DNA of 64,000 bases from contig NZ_JACVMN010000001.1 of assembly GCF_014698935.1 (NCBI RefSeq), forward strand, positions 558,001-622,000, in the 5' to 3' direction. The stretch is from Flagellimonas sp. S3867 (GTDB lineage: Bacteria; Bacteroidota; Bacteroidia; Flavobacteriales; Flavobacteriaceae). Both the position numbers and the translations under genes were made by a program. The notes below the pieces were generated by a model. The model made no database searches and was not told where the DNA came from. It saw only the letters and a program-made list of their open reading frames with translations. Positions 43,568-53,248 of the stretch are shown here, one piece after another; the stretch's first letter is position 1, and the number at the start of each line of letters is the position of its first letter.

Positions 43568-44500
43568 ATGAAATCACTGTTGCATATTACCAACGGGGAC
43601 AATTTCACGTCAAAACTTCAATCACTAGATCTAAAGGGGGATATTATTACATGGAGGGAGATGCTTTGCGAGGGGAAAACCCTGTGCAACGTTGGGAGTG
43701 AATCTTTTTGGAAGACACGTTTTGAATTTTTGAACAAGAACTACAAAGTGTCCAAATCCTGGTTCGTTGAAAAAACCCTTAAAGAATACAGATCTTTATG
43801 CAACCACAAGCAACAGGATCAAATTGTGCTTTGGTTCGAATACGACCTTTTTTGCCAAATCAACATGTTGGCAGTTCTTAGCTGGCTCAAAACGCATAGA
43901 AGACATGCAGAAATCTCATTGGTATGCAGTGGGAATGAAGATGAAAGCGACAAACTCTACGGACTTGGGGAACTGAATGACGAAAAATTAATGGAACTCT
44001 ATGAAAATAGAACCATTCTCACCCAAGATGATATAGAGTTTGCAGATTATGTATGGCAACTGTATTGCAGCGACAATCCAATTCGATTAGAGAATCTTAT
44101 CCAACATAACAGTTTTCAATTTGAATACCTTTCAGATGCTTTAAAAGCCCATTTAAAGCGCTTCCCAACTATAAAAAATGGACTTAACGAATTGGAAAAT
44201 CGGGTTTTGGAGACAGCTGTGTCCAAAAAGCCCACATCAAGAAAGGAATTACTACAAGAGATCTTGACCGATCAAGGGTATTACGGCTTTGGAGATACAC
44301 AATACGACCGAATCATCACTTCGTTAAAGCCACTTTTTGGTTCTTTCAATCCAGTTAAGCTTACCAAAAAGGGAAAGGATATTCTAGAAAACAAAGCCAA
44401 TTATTATTCGCAAATACGTGATAACCAATTATATTTAGGAGGTTCTTTAAAGTATAACTTCCTATATAATACTGCAACAGATCGTATCTTAAAACTCTAA
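43568..44500 (+). CDS. DUF1835 domain protein
   Basis: 310 residues. The N-terminus SLLHITNGDNFTSKL followed by GDIITWREMLCEGKT is the DUF1835 opening. The C-terminal half (about 180-300) has helices compatible with the partner DUF3658-like region. No signal peptide. It lies 2 bases before the nucleoside phosphorylase gene on the same strand, so it is probably in one unit with it. The family has no known activity. I assign none. Confidence 0.75.
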   Translation: MKSLLHITNGDNFTSKLQSLDLKGDIITWREMLCEGKTLCNVGSESFWKTRFEFLNKNYKVSKSWFVEKTLKEYRSLCNHKQQDQIVLWFEYDLFCQINMLAVLSWLKTHRRHAEISLVCSGNEDESDKLYGLGELNDEKLMELYENRTILTQDDIEFADYVWQLYCSDNPIRLENLIQHNSFQFEYLSDALKAHLKRFPTIKNGLNELENRVLETAVSKKPTSRKELLQEILTDQGYYGFGDTQYDRIITSLKPLFGSFNPVKLTKKGKDILENKANYYSQIRDNQLYLGGSLKYNFLYNTATDRILKL

Positions 44501-44501
44501 T

Positions 44502-45374
44502 ATGTCCACATTAGGCAGCTCAGAATTAATTCTGAATCCTGATGGCAGTATTTACCATCTCAATCTTTTACCAGAGGATATCGCCACTACCATAATCACC
44601 GTAGGTGACCCCAATCGCGTGTCCATGGTCAGCAAATACTTCGATTCTATTGATATTGACAAGGGGAAACGGGAGTTTTTAGCCCATACTGGTTCGTATA
44701 AAGGAAAAAAGATAACCGTAATATCTACTGGAATTGGAACTGACAACATCGACATCGTTTTCAATGAATTGGATGCATTGGTCAATATTGATTTCGCCAC
44801 ACGCGAGATAAAACAAAATAAAACACAATTGGATTTTATCCGAATTGGCACATCAGGTTCCATACATTCCGATATTCCTGTAGATTCCTTTCTTTTAAGT
44901 AGTAAGGCTATTGGTTTTGATGGACTTATGCATTTTTATGAGGGTGGACAAGTCAGAAATAAGGACTTGGAACAAAAGCTCAACCAATTTCTGGGTTGGG
45001 GAGGGCATAATATTGTTGCATATGCAGTGGACGCCGATATGGATTTGAGCAAAAAGCTTAGCTCAAATCATATACGATTTGGCATAACAATAACAAATTC
45101 AGGATTTTACGGTCCTCAAGGCAGAAGCCTTAGACTAGCACCGAAGGTTTCGGACTTCAATACCAAACTGGCCGCTTTTTCCTATCAGAATTTACCCCTT
45201 ACCAACCATGAAATGGAAACAGCGGGCATGTACGGGCTAGCAAAACTACATGGACACCGTGCAGTTTCTCTCAATGCCATTTTGGCCAACCGGGCCACTG
45301 GGGAATTTTCAAATAATGGTCGCAAAACCGTAGATGATTTGATCAAATATACCTTGGAAAAAATTGTTTCTTGA
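44502..45374 (+). CDS. Nucleoside phosphorylase (uridine-phosphorylase-like)
   Basis: 290 residues. Motifs of the NP-I family: TVGDPNRVSMVSKYF near 32-46 (phosphate-binding start), STGIGTDNIDIVFNELDAL (about 75-93), RIGTSGSIHSD and the purine/pyrimidine ribose-site METAGMYGLAKLHG (about 243-256). It should cleave nucleosides with phosphate. The substrate, uridine or purine, cannot be fixed by eye. It starts one base after the DUF1835 stop, so the two are cotranslated. Confidence 0.85.
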   Translation: MSTLGSSELILNPDGSIYHLNLLPEDIATTIITVGDPNRVSMVSKYFDSIDIDKGKREFLAHTGSYKGKKITVISTGIGTDNIDIVFNELDALVNIDFATREIKQNKTQLDFIRIGTSGSIHSDIPVDSFLLSSKAIGFDGLMHFYEGGQVRNKDLEQKLNQFLGWGGHNIVAYAVDADMDLSKKLSSNHIRFGITITNSGFYGPQGRSLRLAPKVSDFNTKLAAFSYQNLPLTNHEMETAGMYGLAKLHGHRAVSLNAILANRATGEFSNNGRKTVDDLIKYTLEKIVS

Positions 45375-45434
45375 AAGGAAGCTTAACAATTGGGATATGT
45401 ACAGAATGATGCTTCCACAACTTTTAAATACTAA

Positions 45435-46286
45435 ATGAAAACGGTTAGGATAATTGGAGTTCCAGAACACTTTAACCTTCCTTGGCACTTGGCCATGGAG
45501 GATAATGCTTTTGAAGATCGTGGAATTCAATTGGAATGGACAGACATTCCTGAAGGTACTGGGAAAATGTGTCAAATGTTAGAAAATGGCGAAACCGATT
45601 TGGCCATCATCTTAACGGAAGGAATCATTAAAAGTATTTCTCAAGGCAATGCGGTGAAAATTGTTCAAGAATATGTTTCATCTCCATTGCTTTGGGGAAT
45701 TCATGTTGCTGCCAAAAGCCAAAGAAAATTCATTTCAGAGCTAGAAGGTGACAAGGTAGCCATAAGTCGTTTTGGTAGTGGAAGTCAATTAATGGCCTAT
45801 GTACACGCACAAAACCAAGGCTGGGACACGGCTTCAATGGAGTTTGAAATCATAAATAATCTGAATGGAGCTATTGAGAACCTAAGTTCCGGATCCGGAG
45901 CATATTTTATGTGGGAGCATTTTACCACAAAGCCCTTGGTTGACAATGGCACGTTTAAGAGACTTGGCGACTGCCCTACCCCTTGGCCCTGCTTTGTTAT
46001 TGCTTCAACCGATTCTTTCTTGGAATCACATGCAAATGTTCTTAAACACATTCTTGAGGTCATAAACATCTACACTTCAGAATTCAAGCAAATTCCAAGC
46101 ATAGACCGAACGTTATCCAATCGGTATGAACAAAAATTAGAGGATATACAAGATTGGCTTTCTAAAACCATCTGGGGACAATCACAGATATCGGAAGCCG
46201 TGGTCAACGAAGTCCAAAAACGGCTTTTAAGCTTAAACTTGATTGAGGATATAAAAAATCCAACTGGATTTATATATCCAGATTAG
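45435..46286 (+). CDS. Cytoplasmic periplasmic-binding-fold (NMT1/SBP-like) protein
   Basis: 283 residues without a signal peptide, yet with the type 2 solute-binding-protein pattern: VRIIGVPEHFNLPWHLAMEDNAF, QMLENGETDLAIILTEGIIKSISQG, GDKVAISRFGSGSQLMAYVHAQ. Such cytoplasmic versions are widespread and bind a small ligand without an adjacent transporter. Convergent with the response-regulator gene (4-base overlap at the stops). Ligand and role unknown; a thiamine-precursor enzyme of the NMT1 type is possible but no Cys/His signature is evident. Confidence 0.75.
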   Translation: MKTVRIIGVPEHFNLPWHLAMEDNAFEDRGIQLEWTDIPEGTGKMCQMLENGETDLAIILTEGIIKSISQGNAVKIVQEYVSSPLLWGIHVAAKSQRKFISELEGDKVAISRFGSGSQLMAYVHAQNQGWDTASMEFEIINNLNGAIENLSSGSGAYFMWEHFTTKPLVDNGTFKRLGDCPTPWPCFVIASTDSFLESHANVLKHILEVINIYTSEFKQIPSIDRTLSNRYEQKLEDIQDWLSKTIWGQSQISEAVVNEVQKRLLSLNLIEDIKNPTGFIYPD

Positions 46287-46687
46287 GAGAAGTACTTGTT
46301 GATCAAAACTCTAAATTTTAAGTCCGATAAAGGTTTTTGGGCGGTATCGGTAACATTTGGATTTGCCAGGGCCAATGCAGTAATTTCCTCTGTATCCAAG
46401 GCTGTAAGCATGACCACTACCACATTCTTTCTAAAATTTTCATCAAACTTGTTTTCATAAGTATCCAAGAACTCCCACCCATTCATAACCGGCATATTAG
46501 TGTCCAAAATAAGCAAACATGGCATGTTTTCCTCACTGGGAGCGCCTTCTAAAAACTCAATGGCCTCCTTACCATTGCTTGCAGTATTGACAGTTAGGTT
46601 ATTATCCAACTGCTTCACGAAAAACCGGTTCAGGAAATTGGTGGTGTCATCGTCATCAACGAGAAGTACTGATTTCAATCTGCGCAA
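46283..46687 (-). CDS. Single-domain response regulator
   Basis: 134 residues, just a REC domain. The acidic pocket is at DDDD (11-14), phospho-acceptor Asp62 in LILDTNMPVMNG, Thr95 in VVMLTAL and Lys118 in AQKPLS. No output domain. It should relay phosphate or act by protein-protein contact. Its stop overlaps by 4 bases the stop of the convergent binding-protein gene. No histidine kinase is encoded nearby. Confidence 0.87.
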   Translation of the reverse strand: MRRLKSVLLVDDDDTTNFLNRFFVKQLDNNLTVNTASNGKEAIEFLEGAPSEENMPCLLILDTNMPVMNGWEFLDTYENKFDENFRKNVVVVMLTALDTEEITALALANPNVTDTAQKPLSDLKFRVLINKYFS

Positions 46688-46773
46688 AATATAAGAATTT
46701 TCCTATACGGGGGTTATATTCCTAAACGTACGAATTCTTATTATATTTTCAGAAATTACTTTCAAAAATTAAT

Positions 46774-47439
46774 TCACCAACTTATCAACGGCTTCCCCAT
46801 TTGGGAGAGAAGATCGTTGGTTTTGCTAAAATGTTGATTTCCAAACCAAAACCCCCTATTCGCACTTAAAGGCGATGGATGTCCAGAGGTTAGTATGTGA
46901 TGTTTGCTTTGATCTATCAAATTAGATTTTCGCTTGGCGAAGCCTCCCCAAAGTAAAAAAACAACACCTTCAAGCTCCGAAGAGATTATTTTGATCACAG
47001 CATCCGTAAATTGCTCCCATCCTTTCTTTTGATGACTACCAGCCTGATGCGCCCTCACAGTCAAGGTTGCATTCAACAATAATACACCCTGTTGCGCCCA
47101 ACGTTCCAAATTTCCACTTTTAGGATAGGGTTTTTCAACATCTACTTTGATTTCCTTAAAAATATTTACCAATGAAGGAGGATGTGGAATACCATCTTTT
47201 ACAGAAAAACATAGGCCGTTGGCTTGATTTGGACCATGGTACGGGTCTTGCCCAATGACAACTACCTTGGTATCATGAAACGGACAATGGTCAAAAGCTG
47301 CAAAAATCTCTTTACCCTTTGGGTAACAGGTGTGCTGGCCGTATTCCTGCTTTACAAATTGTGCTAATTGGTGAAAGTAGGCTAGCTCAAATTCTTGCCG
47401 TAAATGATGTTGCCAGCTCGGGTCTATGTTTACGTTCAT
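46774..47439 (-). CDS. ung: Uracil-DNA glycosylase, family 1
   Basis: 221 residues from the ATG at 47439, which matches the usual Ung length; the extension to 47493 reads as a poor leader. Motif A VIGQDPYHGPNQANGLCFSV contains the catalytic Asp65, and motif B SGHPSPLSANRGF contains His187. It excises uracil from DNA, including after cytosine deamination. The gene stands alone between the response regulator and a divergent carrier gene. Confidence 0.95.
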   Translation of the reverse strand: MNVNIDPSWQHHLRQEFELAYFHQLAQFVKQEYGQHTCYPKGKEIFAAFDHCPFHDTKVVVIGQDPYHGPNQANGLCFSVKDGIPHPPSLVNIFKEIKVDVEKPYPKSGNLERWAQQGVLLLNATLTVRAHQAGSHQKKGWEQFTDAVIKIISSELEGVVFLLWGGFAKRKSNLIDQSKHHILTSGHPSPLSANRGFWFGNQHFSKTNDLLSQMGKPLISW

Positions 47440-47512
47440 TAATACGTCTGTAGTTTCTGTGGATAAATCTAAAAATAATATCTTTCTTGTCAACTAAAGA
47501 TAATACCAACCT

Positions 47513-49018
47513 ATGTCCATTTTGAAAAAAATGAAATTTCCAACGGCTCACACCATTCTATTCATTATTGCAGCAGTAGTTTGCCTGCTCACCTGGGTGA
47601 TTCCTGCCGGACAATATGATCGCTTATCGTATAATAGTGATTCGGAGACTTTTACCGTTCAATCCGGAGATACCAACCAATCTTTACCGGCGGCACAAGC
47701 TACTTTGGATGAACTTTCCATTCAAATTCCTTTGGAAAAATTCACCAGTGGTGCCATTTCCAAACCAATTAGCATTCCGAACACTTACAAAACCCTTGAA
47801 GGCAATCCACAGGGACTTGTCGGGTTTATACAGGCTCCTTTGAAAGGAATCATGCAATCCGCTGACATTATCTTATTGGTATTGATCATTGGGGGACTAA
47901 TCAGTATTGTAAACGCCACCAAAGCCTTTGAAGCAGGAATAGCTTGGTTGGCCGAAAAACTGAAGGGGAGAGAATTCATCCTTGTCATTATGGTAACCAC
48001 TTTGATTGCACTTGGCGGAACAACTTTTGGCCTAGAAGAAGAAACCATCGCATTTTATCCAATATTGATTCCCATTTTTTTAGCGGCAAAATACGACGCA
48101 TTGGTCTGTGTAGCCTCCATCTATGTTGGTTCCTCCATCGGTACTTTGGCTTCGACAGTAAACCCTTTTAGCACAATTATAGCTTCCGATGCCGCCGGTA
48201 TCAGTTGGACTGAGGGATTAAATAGTCGGTTGATTATGCTGATTCTTGGGCTTATTTTATGCATTGCTTATATCATTAGATATGCACAACGGGTTAAAAA
48301 GGATTCTAAACGTTCATTTATTCACGATCAAAAAGAGGAAATAGAAAAACTATTTATGGGACCCGTAGAATCTGTCACGACTAAACTCACCGGGAAATTG
48401 AAATTGGTTCTTGTCATTTTTGCCAATACTTTTCTAATTATGGTATATGGCGTTTCGCAACTGGGATGGTGGTTTTTGGAAATGACCTCAGTTTTTTTAG
48501 CTGGAGCGCTACTAATTGGTCTCATTGCAAGAATAAACGAGAAAAAGTTTGTTGCCGAATTCATGTCCGGTGCAAAAGATTTGCTCAGTGTGGCTTTTAT
48601 AATTGGCATCGCTCGAGGTGTTACCGTATTGATGGAGGATGGACAGGTTAGCGACACTTTATTGTTTTATGCCTCCGAATTGACATCGGGGATGCATAAG
48701 GGGTTTTTTATCAACGTTACTTTTGCGCTGTATAATGGACTCGCTTTCTTTATCCCTTCTTCGTCGGGAATGGCCGTGCTTACCATGCCTATCATGTCAC
48801 CATTAGCCGACAGTGTTGGTATAGGGCGTGAAATCATGGTCAATGCCTATCAATTTGGGGTTGGACTTTTTAAGTTTATCAGTCCAACGGGAATTCTTTT
48901 GGCATCGTTGGCTTTGGTCAACGTGGGTTATAATAAATGGCTTAAGTTTATTATTCCATTGGTCATATTGCTGGCTGTTTTGGCCATGATTATGTTAACC
49001 CTAGGCGTATATTTCTAA
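47513..49018 (+). CDS. YfcC/DcuC-type membrane carrier
   Basis: 501 residues, about 12 hydrophobic helices. Start FPTAHTILFIIAAVVCLLTWVIPAGQYDRL, with the IPAGxY box of YfcC/arginine-ornithine carrier proteins, and a TTFGLEEETIAFYPILIPIF section near 170, typical of this C4-dicarboxylate-carrier-like group. It moves an anion or amino acid across the inner membrane. Followed after 13 bases by an SDR gene. Substrate unknown. Confidence 0.83.
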   Translation: MSILKKMKFPTAHTILFIIAAVVCLLTWVIPAGQYDRLSYNSDSETFTVQSGDTNQSLPAAQATLDELSIQIPLEKFTSGAISKPISIPNTYKTLEGNPQGLVGFIQAPLKGIMQSADIILLVLIIGGLISIVNATKAFEAGIAWLAEKLKGREFILVIMVTTLIALGGTTFGLEEETIAFYPILIPIFLAAKYDALVCVASIYVGSSIGTLASTVNPFSTIIASDAAGISWTEGLNSRLIMLILGLILCIAYIIRYAQRVKKDSKRSFIHDQKEEIEKLFMGPVESVTTKLTGKLKLVLVIFANTFLIMVYGVSQLGWWFLEMTSVFLAGALLIGLIARINEKKFVAEFMSGAKDLLSVAFIIGIARGVTVLMEDGQVSDTLLFYASELTSGMHKGFFINVTFALYNGLAFFIPSSSGMAVLTMPIMSPLADSVGIGREIMVNAYQFGVGLFKFISPTGILLASLALVNVGYNKWLKFIIPLVILLAVLAMIMLTLGVYF

Positions 49019-49031
49019 ATTAAATGACACT

Positions 49032-49634
49032 ATGAAGATTCTAATTATAGGAGGAAATGGAACCATTGGCAAAAGAGTTAGTCAACATTTCTCTGAAAAC
49101 CATGAAGTTTTGATTGCAGGAAGAACGAATGGAGATGTCACTGTTGATATTGCAGATAGTGCTTCCATAAAAAAAATGTTTCAGCAAACTGGCAAACTTG
49201 ACGCTATTATCTGCATAGCAGGGGAGGCAAAATGGGCAGACTTCAATCAACTTTCCGAGGAGGACTACTACATCGGTATTAAAAGCAAGTTGATGGGACA
49301 AGTCAACCTTGCACGTATTGGGCAACACTTTTTAACCCCAGGCGGCTCCATAACGTTATCTACCGGTGTTCTTGCCGACAATCCAGTGCCCAAAACAGCA
49401 AGCGCAGCAATGGTAAATGGAGCAATACACAGCTTTGTACTTGCAGCCGCATTGGAAATCGAAAATGGGATTCGACTGAATGTCGTTTCTTTAGAACTTG
49501 TAATCGATGCCTACGAGAAATACAAAGACTATTTCCCTGGACACAATCCCATTTCCATGGAGAAAAGTATCAACGCCTATGTTCGAAGCGTAATGGGGCG
49601 AAGAAATGGTGAAATCATTCGGGTTTACAACTAA
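49032..49634 (+). CDS. Short-chain dehydrogenase/reductase (atypical, small)
   Basis: 200 residues. Nucleotide motif GGNGTIGKRV at about 7-16 (GxxGxxG), and GSITLSTGVLADNPVPKTASAAMVNGAIHSF near 110-140 in place of a Tyr-x3-Lys site: no clear catalytic Tyr is seen. The size is short for an SDR (about 250), so the enzyme may be a divergent member or a NAD-binding regulator. It follows the carrier gene on the same strand; substrate unknown. Confidence 0.75.
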   Translation: MKILIIGGNGTIGKRVSQHFSENHEVLIAGRTNGDVTVDIADSASIKKMFQQTGKLDAIICIAGEAKWADFNQLSEEDYYIGIKSKLMGQVNLARIGQHFLTPGGSITLSTGVLADNPVPKTASAAMVNGAIHSFVLAAALEIENGIRLNVVSLELVIDAYEKYKDYFPGHNPISMEKSINAYVRSVMGRRNGEIIRVYN

Positions 49635-49687
49635 CTCAGAAAGTTGCATTACCCTTATCTTTATAGCAAATAAACGCACTTCCGACT

Positions 49688-50884
49688 TTGAAACAGGGCA
49701 TACGAACTGTATTGATTCTATTGGCACTAATCTTTTTGGCCAATTGTAGAGGTCCGCAATCCAAAGAAGTATTGGTGGCAGCAACCCCTCAGGCCATTCC
49801 TACTGTTGATGCTTTACCAGCCCAGGTAGTACATCCAAAAGATAATCCAACGTCCCGGGCAAAAGAAACCTTGGGCAAGTTACTGTTTTACGACCCTGTA
49901 CTTTCGGGTAATAAGGACGTTTCTTGTGCAACCTGCCATCATCCGGAGATGGGATATGCCGAATTTTTGGACATCTCCATCGGAACCAATGCTAAAGGTT
50001 TAGGAAGTAAGAGAAAGTTCAATATTCCAAACGATATCCCATTTGTAAAAAGGAATGCACAAACCATCTTGAATTCTGCTTTTAACGGGCTTCAAAGTCA
50101 TAAAGTCTATGTTCCCGAAGATGCGACCATGTTCTGGGACGACCGCGCCAAAAGTCTGGAAAAACAGGCATTGGAGCCGATAAAGGCCCTTGAGGAAATG
50201 CGTGGGCATGCTTTCAGTGAAGCTGAAATCCTTCAAGTTGTCGTTAAGCGATTACAAAACCTTCCAGAGTATCAAAAACTCTTTAAGGAAGCTTTCAACG
50301 AATCGGAGCCGGTTACCATCGAAAACCTTGGCAAAGCCATTGCGGCGTTTGAAAGAACTTTGGTTGCCAATAATTCTCGCTTTGACCAATATATTAGAGG
50401 TGATGGTAGAGCAATTTCAATCAGTGAAAAGGATGGTTTTGAACTATTTAAAAAAGTAGGCTGCATCAATTGTCATAATGGACCCATGTTTTCAGATTAC
50501 AAAATGCATGTTTTGGGTGTGCCTGAAAATTCTAAACTGCTCACCGCTGATTTAGGCGTAACAGATATAAGCTCAAAAGATAGTTTTGCGTTCAGGACCC
50601 CTACCCTCAGAAACCTAAGGTTTACAGCTCCCTATATGCACAATGGTAGTTTCATGACCTTACGACGGGTATTGGAGTTTTACGAAGACATTTCCAACAA
50701 TATTCAACGTAACCCTAATGTTGCCCCGGCTCAGTTTGATCCTTTTGTTCGTGAACTGCGCTTGTCCGTTAAAGAAATGGCATTGATCATTTCATTTTTG
50801 AACACATTGAATGATGAGGAATTCGACAAGTCCATTCCAGAAAATGTACCAAGTGGTCTCCCAGTGGGAGGTCTTATAAATTGA
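49688..50884 (+). CDS. Di-haem cytochrome c peroxidase (MauG/CcpA-like), lipoprotein
   Basis: 398 residues from a TTG start; the signal LILLALIFLANC gives Cys20 as lipid site. Two c-type haem motifs: Cys80-x-x-Cys83-His84 (CATCHH) and Cys259-x-x-Cys262-His263 (CINCHN). This is the bacterial di-haem peroxidase / MauG layout, reducing H2O2 in the periplasm or oxidising a substrate. No ATG is in a good position nearby; the TTG is 54 bases after the SDR gene stop. Confidence 0.87.
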   Translation: MKQGIRTVLILLALIFLANCRGPQSKEVLVAATPQAIPTVDALPAQVVHPKDNPTSRAKETLGKLLFYDPVLSGNKDVSCATCHHPEMGYAEFLDISIGTNAKGLGSKRKFNIPNDIPFVKRNAQTILNSAFNGLQSHKVYVPEDATMFWDDRAKSLEKQALEPIKALEEMRGHAFSEAEILQVVVKRLQNLPEYQKLFKEAFNESEPVTIENLGKAIAAFERTLVANNSRFDQYIRGDGRAISISEKDGFELFKKVGCINCHNGPMFSDYKMHVLGVPENSKLLTADLGVTDISSKDSFAFRTPTLRNLRFTAPYMHNGSFMTLRRVLEFYEDISNNIQRNPNVAPAQFDPFVRELRLSVKEMALIISFLNTLNDEEFDKSIPENVPSGLPVGGLIN

Positions 50885-50897
50885 TTGTCGTCTACCC

Positions 50898-50926
50898 TTG
50901 TCACATGAATTGAATAGCTATCTTTG
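50898..50926 (+). promoter_or_regulatory. Bacteroidota promoter of mutS2
   Basis: TTG (50898-50900), an 18-base spacer, and TATCTTTG (50919-50926), a full match to TAnnTTTG, placed 18 bases before the mutS2 ATG at 50945. A good match to the sigma-ABfr consensus. Confidence 0.6.
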
Positions 50927-50944
50927 CCCCGCTAGCAAAGGAAA

Positions 50945-53119
50945 ATGCAAAACATTCATCCTAAAACACTTCAAGATTTAGAATTTCCAACGGTTTTGGA
51001 ACAAGTTGCTGCGCGTTGCAATACCGAATTGGGTAAAGAGCAGGCATTGAAAATTCAACCCTTTGCTGACAAAGGTTTACTCAAGGATGTGCTAGGACAA
51101 ACTTCTGAATATCTAGCATCATTTTCCAATGATAACCGGATTCCAAATCATGGTTTTGACAGTGTCAATACAGAACTGAAGTTGTTGAAGATTGAAAATA
51201 CGACTTTGGAAATCTCAGGTTTTCGAAGAATCGGAAATATTTGCAAGACCGTTGCACTGCATCAAAAATTCTTTAAAAAATTTAAAGAGTACTACCCGCT
51301 GCTCTTTGTGCAAGCGCAAAAGTTAGAGGCAAATATCGAAATTCCGACTTCGATAGACCATGTAATTGACAAGTTTGGTGAAATCCGGGATGCTGCTTCT
51401 GAGGAATTACGTAGCATAAGGATGCAAATCAACGAAGTCCGCTCAAAAATCAATCAAAGCTTTGCTGCTGCTCTTACTCGGTACCATTCTTCAGAGTTGC
51501 TTGATGAAATAAAAGAGTCTGTGATGGAAAACCGTAGGGTGTTGGCGGTTAAGGCCATGCATCGGAAAAAAGTTAAAGGAACGGTAATGGGCAGCTCCAA
51601 AACTGGTAGTATCGTATATATCATTCCTGAAGCTACCCTGTCATACACTCGTGAGTTGAGCAATCTCGAATTTGAGGAAAAGGAAGAAATCCAACGCATA
51701 CTAAATCAACTCACAGACGACATTCGTCCTTTTGATTACCTACTTGCAGATTATCAAGATTTTCTAACGCATATAGATATTACTGCGGGAAAAGCAAAGT
51801 ATGCCTTGGATATGAATGCGTTATTGCCCAAAATTAACGACGAAAAAGAGTTGTTCCTTAGGGATGCATATCACCCTTTGCTCTATTTGACCAATAAGCT
51901 TAAAAGGGAAAAGACCTGGCCGCAGACCATTCAATTGCATACCGAAAATAGGATTATTGTTATTTCAGGACCTAATGCTGGTGGAAAAAGCATCACTTTA
52001 AAGACAATTGGTATACTTCAAGTAATGCTTCAATCAGGGCTTCTAATTCCCGTTCATGAAAGAAGTTCCGTTTGTTTATTTGATAAAATATTAACAGATA
52101 TCGGTGACAATCAATCCATAGAAAACCATTTGAGCACCTATAGCTATCGATTAAAGAACATGAATCAGTTCTTAAAGAAGTGTAACAACAAAACCTTGTT
52201 TTTGATTGATGAATTTGGTACTGGAAGTGATCCGGAATTGGGAGGAGCTCTTGCGGAAGCCTTTTTAGAGGTTTTCTATGAGCGAGAGGCCTATGGGGTA
52301 ATTACCACGCACTATGCCAACCTAAAAGCGCTCGCCGATGAACTCCCACATGCTACTAATGCCAATATGTTGTTCAATTCCAAAACACTGGAACCTACGT
52401 TTCAGCTGATTTTAGGCGAAGCAGGCAGCTCTTTTACGTTTGAAGTAGCTCTAAAAAACGGCATTCCCTATAGTCTTATCAACAAAGCGAAGAAGAAAAT
52501 TGAACGCGGTAAGGTGCGGTTTGATGCGACCATTGCCAAACTGCAAAAAGAACGTTCTAAAATGGTTCAGACCGGCTCTCGTTTGCAAGATGAAGAGTCA
52601 AAAGTCCGAGAAGAAGCAGAACGTTTGGAAAAATTGAACACAAAGATCAAATCCAAACTGGAGAACTATCAAGAGCTCTATGATCATAACCAACGTATGA
52701 TTCAATTGGGCGATAAGGTCAACACCGCGGCGGAAAGATATTTTGTCGACAACAAAAAGCGTCCATTGATTTCAGAATTACTTCGCATTGTAGAAACTGA
52801 AAACAGTAAACGCAAAAAAACCACCGCAAAACAATCCAAGGCCAAACAAGCTCAGAAAAAGCAAGTGGCGCAAGAATTGGAAAAGAAAATTGTCAAAGTC
52901 CGGCACGAGAAAAAGATTGAAAAGAAAAAGGCCATCCAAAAAGAAAAGAACAAGCCCAGACCGGTTTTTAAAATTGGTGATCGCGTTCGCTTGCAGGATG
53001 GAAAAGCCGTGGGCAGCATCGATACATTAGAAAAAAACAAGGCCGTAGTCAACTACGGTATGTTTACCACTAATGTAAGTGTAGATCAATTGGAATTGGT
53101 AGAGGCCTCTAAGAATTAA
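50945..53119 (+). CDS. mutS2: MutS2-type endonuclease/ATPase without Smr domain
   Basis: 724 residues. N-terminal connector region, lever helices (about 130-285), then ATPase: Walker A GPNAGGKS (342-349), Walker B FLIDEFGTGSDPE (about 420) and the signature GDNQSIENHLSTYS between them. Long charged helices (about 520-680, ARKTTAKQSKAKQAQKKQ-like) follow, and the end is a KOW-like FKIGDRVRLQDGKAVGSID stretch. The Smr nuclease domain usual at the C-terminus of many MutS2 proteins is absent. It binds branched DNA and acts against recombination or on stalled ribosomes; the role here is uncertain. Confidence 0.92.
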   Translation: MQNIHPKTLQDLEFPTVLEQVAARCNTELGKEQALKIQPFADKGLLKDVLGQTSEYLASFSNDNRIPNHGFDSVNTELKLLKIENTTLEISGFRRIGNICKTVALHQKFFKKFKEYYPLLFVQAQKLEANIEIPTSIDHVIDKFGEIRDAASEELRSIRMQINEVRSKINQSFAAALTRYHSSELLDEIKESVMENRRVLAVKAMHRKKVKGTVMGSSKTGSIVYIIPEATLSYTRELSNLEFEEKEEIQRILNQLTDDIRPFDYLLADYQDFLTHIDITAGKAKYALDMNALLPKINDEKELFLRDAYHPLLYLTNKLKREKTWPQTIQLHTENRIIVISGPNAGGKSITLKTIGILQVMLQSGLLIPVHERSSVCLFDKILTDIGDNQSIENHLSTYSYRLKNMNQFLKKCNNKTLFLIDEFGTGSDPELGGALAEAFLEVFYEREAYGVITTHYANLKALADELPHATNANMLFNSKTLEPTFQLILGEAGSSFTFEVALKNGIPYSLINKAKKKIERGKVRFDATIAKLQKERSKMVQTGSRLQDEESKVREEAERLEKLNTKIKSKLENYQELYDHNQRMIQLGDKVNTAAERYFVDNKKRPLISELLRIVETENSKRKKTTAKQSKAKQAQKKQVAQELEKKIVKVRHEKKIEKKKAIQKEKNKPRPVFKIGDRVRLQDGKAVGSIDTLEKNKAVVNYGMFTTNVSVDQLELVEASKN

Positions 53120-53248
53120 CAATGATCAATGTACAATTGAACAATTCTCAATAGTTTTTCATTGGATATTGCTAGTTGTTCATTGAAAGAACAGCCGGCA
53201 TCAAGTTGTTGAACCCAACCTGAGCGGCCGACTGCATAGCTAAATTAT

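Noticed and set aside
46691..46741. Inverted repeat ATAAGAATT / AATTCTTAT before the response-regulator gene
   Set aside because: The arms are AT-rich and 33 bases apart; could be chance in AT-rich DNA.
53120..53248. CAATGATCAATG / GTTCATTG-like short repeats between mutS2 and the cytolysin-like gene
   Set aside because: Degenerate and common in AT-rich gaps; too weak for a named element.
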